Below the pieces are notes generated by a model. That model was not told where the DNA came from, ran no database searches, and worked only from the letters and a program-made list of their open reading frames with translations. From positions 1 through 31,636 of the IMG/VR virus record IMGVR_UViG_3300005253_000533: a DNA stretch of 31,636 nt. The stretch is one strand, 5' to 3'. The position numbers were made by a program, and so were the translations under genes. This DNA comes from a virus. Below, one piece after another: positions 28,501 to 31,636 of this stretch. How positions within the stretch are numbered: position 1 is the stretch's first letter; every line of letters starts with the position of its first letter.

Positions 28501-28874
28501 TAACTGTGCAAAGAATTTGGATTATTGGTCCAACATTTATTGGAGACTATTCCTTATTCAGACAATTAACCTTATTTAATGAATATGGATTTAAAGATAT
28601 TTTTAGATTTTTAATTGTGTTGGGAATAATAGTTGCTCTTTTAATATTTTTATCTGGTGAAAATCAATTAGAAGATGAAATTAAAATGCTTGTAATGTTA
28701 TTATTGATCTGGGGTTTCAGTATAGTTGGTTGGTTAGACACAGGAATAGTAGTTAGTTCTACATCGGATAAAATTAATAATCTAACACAATTTAGTAGTC
28801 AGTTTGGGATAGCCATATTAACAACTGTTGCGGCATCATACTTCATATTAAGGAGGGTATTAAGAATAATATAA
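25503..28874 (+). CDS. Large LamG-containing spike glycoprotein (1123 aa)
   Basis: A signal peptide (KKIILMMFVVILFTGLLSA) leads to a beta domain, then a concanavalin/LamG-type module (about 200-419) with FYYNFEQG, FSISFWYN, WHMHTIVRD and FDEFGWWNRSLNQSEI. Next come Ig-like repeats (LFTPANDSNF, FNCQATDSLS) and further Thr/Asn-rich beta domains to about residue 1030, with dozens of sequons. The C-terminus has three or four helices (about 1035-1123) anchoring it in the membrane. LamG modules bind sugars, so host attachment is the likeliest job. The Ig-like wording is typical of DPANN surface proteins and may be host-derived. It is the largest gene of the window. Confidence 0.8.
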   Translation: MKKIILMMFVVILFTGLLSAFEFDNVKTYDEIERSITVHNVFNLPLIGNDIVKITPLTPHVVSTFAGPNQTVAIFHLENFKDGYSDVWKKMEFYNLNKNSKEENRQFFFQEKVIVGTREKPIYNITCETLSYGNGTTYQDCTRSIKGYETIDITEWEDLDTSEPLSKGNHTIRIVTDVFPRDHMEFIPTWFGVRMPEYAEWTAGLNEEIVFYYNFEQGAGSAIPDVTGNLPNATLFNMEDSDWTLGKIGNGLNFSGGDESANTTYRTSYSTSDNFSISFWYNTNESVQASREFFGTLGGDGSAIGLDYSPGLIARFRFRDGGTGDLNLAETSIFNDGDWHMHTIVRDTAADTYEIFFDGVSEASAADPAVVNINFNDAAFFLSARGTVGAPTTITRGEFDEFGWWNRSLNQSEITQLFNGGDGITFISDFPPVVNVTVPLNITFNTTQTQLNFTVVSAGGGFDRCFFSTDGGVTNSTDNDCTSNFTTTSVEGANTWTVFSNTTGGAVGQDSVTFTVNSTIQVDLFTPANDSNFLSPNIDFNCQATDSLSLENLTLLIDGIENFTNSSTGSTLINLTTTVIGVSLGQHTWTCRAFDSDNFNASAAERIFEIKKFDENSQTFNAFTFETKDEEFTLNITTDPSSTPSAANLIYNGTDKGGGTITSLGNNNFNISQTIDIPTGSGNNTWLFNITIEGILGSSQTNQQSVALINLTFCQAAPQDVAYINFSFINETINQEDVTAFIDTSWSYFIGAGSVKKDLIFANTTEAFSYSFCFNPPNQTITGEVNLTYNNAQSQQRIFSSIFTVLTNLTTQQNLFLLPTQLGLFAQFRTQDTLGNTLVNVLASITRTLGGITISVTSDTTDGSGVVVFFLNPDVTYTGEFSLIGFVTNTFSFVPVTDLRTVVLGSTATIVVNGTTIGLGTEFEIQPNNDSLNNNTLTTFSFNVTGGTGITLISMNITNGTNQLSFVSNAGVGFISGIVDTGNNTQLFGEFIIQTANETITVQRIWIIGPTFIGDYSLFRQLTLFNEYGFKDIFRFLIVLGIIVALLIFLSGENQLEDEIKMLVMLLLIWGFSIVGWLDTGIVVSSTSDKINNLTQFSSQFGIAILTTVAASYFILRRVLRII

Positions 28875-28875
28875 A

Positions 28876-29274
28876 ATGGGAAAACTAATACAATTTGTAG
28901 CAATTTTAGTGTTCATAGATATACTTTTTATAATTACTGGACAAAATGTATTGAATAGCCCAAGCTCTGCAATAATTAATGCATTGCTGGATCCCGCCAA
29001 TATTCAATCAAGTCAACTGTGGGTATTAATTATAACTGGAGGTATTGCAACTTTAGCGATAGTTGGTTCTGTTATACTTGGAATTGTTACAAGAAATGTT
29101 GAGTTTTTCTTCTTCGTAACATTTGCTTTAGGATTTGCTACACTAGTTGGAGATTTTGTTGCAATATTTTTATACTTAGCATCCTTTAATGTTTTAATCG
29201 CCACAATAACCATTGGTCCATTAATGATTTTATTCCTAATGACCGTATTAGAATGGTTAAGAGGTAAAGATTAA
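28876..29274 (+). CDS. Four-span membrane protein (132 aa)
   Basis: Starts one base after the spike stop. Four helices at about 5-21, 47-70, 75-100 and 105-125 with short loops. No signature motif. Placement directly after the spike suggests a membrane complex with its C-terminal helices. Function unknown. Confidence 0.65.
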   Translation: MGKLIQFVAILVFIDILFIITGQNVLNSPSSAIINALLDPANIQSSQLWVLIITGGIATLAIVGSVILGIVTRNVEFFFFVTFALGFATLVGDFVAIFLYLASFNVLIATITIGPLMILFLMTVLEWLRGKD

Positions 29275-29275
29275 A

Positions 29276-29548
29276 ATGGTAGGCTGTGATTTATTAGATT
29301 TAAAGTGTATCTTTGTAAGTGAACTAGTTGGAAGTGTAACACTAGCAGTAGTCCTAGCTGCCATGTTATTTTTTATATTTGCATCAAGAGTTAAAATAGG
29401 TTTTAGAACAACTATTGTTATTTCAATTCCTATACTTTTATTGTTTGGATTAGCAATAGGAAGTTTCTCTGCACTTTATGGTTTCTTAACATTATTCATA
29501 GGAGTAATTATTGCGGTAATTTTCCAGAAGATGGTGGGAAATAAATAA
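29276..29548 (+). CDS. Three-span membrane protein (90 aa)
   Basis: Begins MVGCDLLDLKCIFVSE, with two cysteines, then helices at about 17-35, 43-61 and 66-84. Last gene of the second late operon, with late promoter 3 starting within ten bases of its stop. Function unknown. Confidence 0.6.
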   Translation: MVGCDLLDLKCIFVSELVGSVTLAVVLAAMLFFIFASRVKIGFRTTIVISIPILLLFGLAIGSFSALYGFLTLFIGVIIAVIFQKMVGNK

Positions 29549-29553
29549 AAGGT

Positions 29554-29595
29554 TTTAAATAATATCTTTACTAGTAAACAATGAGGAGTATATAA
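29554..29595 (+). promoter_or_regulatory. Late promoter 3 with short leader frame
   Basis: TTTAAATAATATCTTTACTAG lies upstream of AGTAAACAATGAGGAG. TTTAAATA (29554-29561) is 27 nt before ATG 29581, which opens a four-codon frame (MRSI, stop 29593-29595). The CTTTACTAGTAAA block is shared with late promoter 2. The coat paralogue starts at 29608, 19 nt after GAGGAG. Confidence 0.6.
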
Positions 29596-29607
29596 AAAAA
29601 GAAAAAT

Positions 29608-30096
29608 ATGGGATCAGGAAAACCAGACATGATGAAAATCCTTATGATCTTTATAGGTCTTATAATTGCTATTGTTCTACTTCAAAGCGTTGCGGATCAG
29701 GTTTTTAATACTACAACAACTTTAACTTCAACAAATGAGACAATAACAACACCTGCTAATGGAACAACCGCTTCAATTGCAGGAAGAACTTTAATTGGAA
29801 CAGCAACTGTTACAAACGGATCAACTCCAGTTGCTTCAACTAATGTTACGGTTGCCACTGCACTTGTTAGTGGTGCAGAAACAATAACAGTAACAGTTAA
29901 CAATGTAAGTTTTGCAAATTTGGCTCTTAACTTCAGTTATGATTTCGAACCAGATGGTTTCTTACAATCATCTTCTTCAAGAGCGATTATAGTATTAGTA
30001 ACATTATTCGGTGCATTGGCTGCATTGATTTTTGTTGTAGCACTTGTATTTAGTATGTTAAAAGACGCTGGATTTGTTGGAGGAAGGAAGAAGTGA
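29608..30096 (+). CDS. Two-helix coat protein C with large glycosylated insert (162 aa)
   Basis: Helix 1 (11-26, ILMIFIGLIIAIVLLQ) ends in SVADQV exactly as in the two short coat proteins. Helix 2 (about 129-152) has IVLVTLFGALAALIFVV and a DAGFVG end matching their DVGLV. Between them lies about 95 residues of Thr-rich beta sequence with many sequons (NTT, NET, NGT, NGS, NVT, NVS), against about 15-20 residues in the others. So it is the same membrane hairpin with an extra outer domain, perhaps a minor or tip coat protein. First gene behind late promoter 3. Confidence 0.7.
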   Translation: MGSGKPDMMKILMIFIGLIIAIVLLQSVADQVFNTTTTLTSTNETITTPANGTTASIAGRTLIGTATVTNGSTPVASTNVTVATALVSGAETITVTVNNVSFANLALNFSYDFEPDGFLQSSSSRAIIVLVTLFGALAALIFVVALVFSMLKDAGFVGGRKK

Positions 30097-30518
30097 ACTT
30101 CTGGCAGAGTTTCAAAGACGAACTAGAAAGCAAAAGACAGAGAAAGAAAGATGATCAAGAAATAATGGATAAAGCAAGGTTTGATGCTGAAGTTCAAAGA
30201 AAGATCATCTATGAAGAAGAAGTCAGAAAATATACCTTAAAATTGGCAATAGATGGTGCCAAAAGACAAGCAGCAGAAAATTCAGGTATGAAAAAACACC
30301 AAGCCGAAAATAGATTAAGAAATCTTGAAAAAAGTGGAGGACAACCTGCCCAAGGTTTCTTATCGAAATTGTCAGAGTATACAACAAGAAACATGGCAAA
30401 AACAGAAGAAAGAAAACAAAGACAAGCAGAGAAAATGAAAAACGTTCAAGGAATGAAAAATCAACCTGTTCAACCTTTACAAAGAAAACCATTCTCCCCA
30501 ACCTTTACAAAATTATAA
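30093..30518 (+). CDS. Basic coiled-coil protein (141 aa), GTG start
   Basis: The GTG at 30093 overlaps the coat stop (GTGA), with GGAGGAAGG close upstream; no good ATG is available nearby. Charged helices (LESKRQRKKDDQEIMDKARF, AKTEERKQRQAEKMK) indicate coiled coil, with a Pro-rich end. Soluble and basic, it probably binds DNA or scaffolds assembly. Function unknown. Confidence 0.6.
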   Translation: MNFWQSFKDELESKRQRKKDDQEIMDKARFDAEVQRKIIYEEEVRKYTLKLAIDGAKRQAAENSGMKKHQAENRLRNLEKSGGQPAQGFLSKLSEYTTRNMAKTEERKQRQAEKMKNVQGMKNQPVQPLQRKPFSPTFTKL

Positions 30519-30519
30519 A

Positions 30520-30609
30520 ATGGTATTAAAATCATATAGATTAAAAGACAAGCAGAAACCAGCAATGTTTAAAAAGAAAAAAAATAATAAGAGGAGGTCT
30601 AAAAAATAA
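30520..30609 (+). CDS. Tiny basic protein (29 aa)
   Basis: MVLKSYRLKDKQKPAMFKKK followed by KNNKRRSKK. One-base gap to the previous stop; its last codons (AAGAGGAGGTCT) carry the ribosome site of the next gene. About half the residues are Lys or Arg. Possibly a core protein; it could also be only a leader frame. Confidence 0.45.
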   Translation: MVLKSYRLKDKQKPAMFKKKKNNKRRSKK

Positions 30610-30610
30610 A

Positions 30611-30877
30611 ATGGTAAATGATAAATTAACAAATTTAAGAACATTAATTCACAGAGATAAAGAAGGAAATACAGTTTTTTTAGAAGCTGGTAAGCAACTA
30701 GCTGTAAGAGACAAAACAGGAGAAATTGCTGAACCTAAAGATGTTAGAAGAGTTTTAAGTAGACCAAAAGTCAAAGCAGCTATCCAAAAAAGATTAGGTG
30801 GTTTACCAATTAAATTCAAATTTTTGAAAGAAGGAGATCCTGGAAAGCCAAAAAAAGCTTTGGAAAGGAGAATCTAA
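30611..30877 (+). CDS. Basic hypothetical protein (88 aa)
   Basis: GAGGAGG at 30591-30597 precedes ATG 30611. HRDKEGNTVFLEAGKQLAV, then EPKDVRRVLSRPKVKAAIQK, a beta-hairpin followed by helices. Basic, soluble. Function unknown; position suggests a virion interior protein. Confidence 0.55.
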   Translation: MVNDKLTNLRTLIHRDKEGNTVFLEAGKQLAVRDKTGEIAEPKDVRRVLSRPKVKAAIQKRLGGLPIKFKFLKEGDPGKPKKALERRI

Positions 30878-30881
30878 AAAA

Positions 30882-31025
30882 ATGACATTAAAATTCAGTC
30901 CGTTTTTTAAAGCGAAGAAAAGGTCTAAAAAGAAAAGAAAGATTGGTTTATTAACTGGAGCTGCGACTGCTTTAATTGGCCTTGCTTTATTTACTGAAAC
31001 GGCTGCTGCTCTTAGGAGAATATAA
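30882..31025 (+). CDS. Basic N-terminus plus one membrane helix (47 aa)
   Basis: MTLKFSPFFKAKKRSKKKRK then one Ala/Leu-rich helix (GLLTGAATALIGLALF) and TETAAALRRI. A cationic arm on a membrane helix could tether DNA to the virion membrane. TAATG overlap with the next gene. Function is inference. Confidence 0.55.
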   Translation: MTLKFSPFFKAKKRSKKKRKIGLLTGAATALIGLALFTETAAALRRI

Positions 31026-31348
31026 TGGTAAAAAGATTAACAGGAAAAGAAGAAAGAAAATTATTAAGAAAAGTTAGGGAAAAATTAGAAAAAGAAAGGA
31101 AGAAAATAGAAGAAGAAAAGAAGAAGAAAAGTGAAAAAGTCAGGAAAAGAAGAGAAGATGTTTTTAAAACATTCTTTAAAAAAGCATTAGCTTCCAAAAA
31201 AATGACTAAATTTACGCTTCCAAAATTTGGGGCTGAAGAACAAAAAGTATTAATGAAAAGAAGAGAGACTACAGCCAAGAAAATATTGGCAAGTAGGTTT
31301 ACTTCACCAATACAAAAACAAATGGCTAGGAGATTATTAGGAACTTAA
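31025..31348 (+). CDS. Highly charged coiled-coil protein (107 aa)
   Basis: TAGGAGAATATAATG provides the ribosome site. A long Lys/Glu helix (REKLEKERKKIEEEKKKKSE) is followed by a basic helical end (SPIQKQMARRLLGT). Probably an extended coiled coil. No family recognised. Confidence 0.6.
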   Translation: MVKRLTGKEERKLLRKVREKLEKERKKIEEEKKKKSEKVRKRREDVFKTFFKKALASKKMTKFTLPKFGAEEQKVLMKRRETTAKKILASRFTSPIQKQMARRLLGT

Positions 31349-31349
31349 A

Positions 31350-31457
31350 ATGTTAAGCGTATGGAGAAACCTACCTTTGATTAAGAAAAAGAAAACTATG
31401 AAAGATTCAAAACTAAAGTTCAATTTTAAGTTTAAAAAATTTAAAAAGGAAAAATGA
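31350..31457 (+). CDS. Tiny basic protein (35 aa)
   Basis: MLSVWRNLPLIKKKKTMKDS followed by KLKFNFKFKKFKKEK, alternating Lys/Phe as in an amphipathic strand or helix. ATGA overlap with the next gene supports expression. Function unknown; part of the basic-protein run. Confidence 0.5.
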   Translation: MLSVWRNLPLIKKKKTMKDSKLKFNFKFKKFKKEK

Positions 31458-31546
31458 CTGGAAATAATAATAAGAAAAAACCTCTTTTCGCGACTTTTTT
31501 GCCACGAAGAAGTACGAAGAAAAAAAGGAAAGGGAGGAAAAAATAA
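31454..31546 (+). CDS. Tiny basic protein (30 aa)
   Basis: MTGNNNKKKPLFATFLPRRS then TKKKRKGRKK. Its final codons contain AGGGAGGA, the ribosome site of the SHOCT-like gene that starts one base after its stop. Function unknown. Confidence 0.5.
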   Translation: MTGNNNKKKPLFATFLPRRSTKKKRKGRKK

Positions 31547-31547
31547 G

Positions 31548-31636
31548 ATGGTATTTAGCAAAACTGTAAAGTCTAAAGTAAAGAAAGAAGTTAAAGAGCT
31601 AAGGAAGATTTTAAAGAAAGGAGACATAACTAGGTC
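31548..31636 (+). CDS. SHOCT-like 44-aa protein, 5' part (continues at window start)
   Basis: ATG 31548 with GGGAGGA nine to ten bases upstream. The frame runs off the window end and continues at base 82 (because 31556-31636 repeats 1-81), ending at 127. See the entry at 1-127 for the product. Confidence 0.75.
   Translation, partial: MVFSKTVKSKVKKEVKELRKILKKGDITR
31556..31636. repeat. 81-bp terminal direct repeat, copy at window end
   Basis: Identical to bases 1-81. On the inferred circle only one copy exists, giving a genome of 31,555 bp. Confidence 0.9.

Noticed and set aside
1-31636. Integrase, DNA polymerase, rRNA or tRNA genes
   Set aside because: I looked for Tyr/Ser recombinase, polymerase B/Y motifs and conserved RNA sequences and saw none; absence by eye is not proof.

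Overview
The window reads as the complete genome of a small circular archaeal virus. The first and last 81 bases are identical, and joining them restores an intact small gene (ATG at 31548, stop at 125-127). The circle would therefore be 31,555 bp. The DNA is visibly AT-rich. Genes are tightly packed, often with ATGA overlaps, and arginine is almost always AGA or AGG. Promoters are TATA-type (TTTAAATA, TTTATATA) about 25-30 nt before a start codon or leader, which points to archaea. Thr/Asn-rich glycoprotein-like surface proteins with LamG and Ig-like sequence resemble those of DPANN archaea (Woesearchaeota or Pacearchaeota type). That host assignment is inference. I found no polymerase, integrase, rRNA, tRNA or CRISPR array.

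Layout. (1) 0-0.44 kb: end of the late transcript, with tiny Lys/Arg-rich proteins including a protamine-like one. 0.48-0.94 kb: a membrane-anchored surface protein. (2) 0.95-4.7 kb: replication operon behind a hairpin-containing leader: Sm-like protein, zinc-ribbon miniproteins, AAA+ replicative helicase with an internal iteron/AT-rich cluster that looks like an origin, C5-cytosine methyltransferase with a long second reading frame, a possible ssDNA-binding protein, then a hairpin/T-run terminator. (3) 4.7-8.2 kb: small membrane proteins, a minimal RNA ligase, an alarmone-hydrolase-like HD protein, an HNH nuclease and the second copy of a 44-residue SHOCT-like gene. (4) 8.3-11.9 kb: zinc proteins, one lone minus-strand basic gene, a DPPY DNA methyltransferase and a class I SAM methyltransferase. 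(5) 11.9-17.0 kb: an RHH regulator followed by many tiny genes joined by a repeated linker sequence, a membrane-protein block, a second copy of the class I methyltransferase and a winged-helix-like protein. (6) 17.0-18.2 kb, minus strand: a P-loop ATPase and its partner. (7) 18.2-31.6 kb: virion module with two tandem two-helix coat proteins and a longer third paralogue, membrane-anchored surface proteins, an 862-residue coiled-coil protein, an 1123-residue LamG spike and small basic proteins.

The three coat-type proteins share SxADQV, then a sequon-bearing loop, then LVTLFxAL. This resembles the two-helix capsid proteins of spindle-shaped viruses (fusellovirus VP1/VP3 type), so I infer a spindle-shaped or related membrane-containing virion. 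Three late promoters have near-identical spacing, and each is followed by a very short open frame at the predicted transcript start. The two direct copies of the SHOCT-like gene, with 94 bp of perfect identity, divide the circle into an 8,106-bp replication arc and a 23,449-bp arc holding the virion genes, so recombination between them could separate replicon from capsid genes. No stretch longer than about 160 bases lacks a gene.
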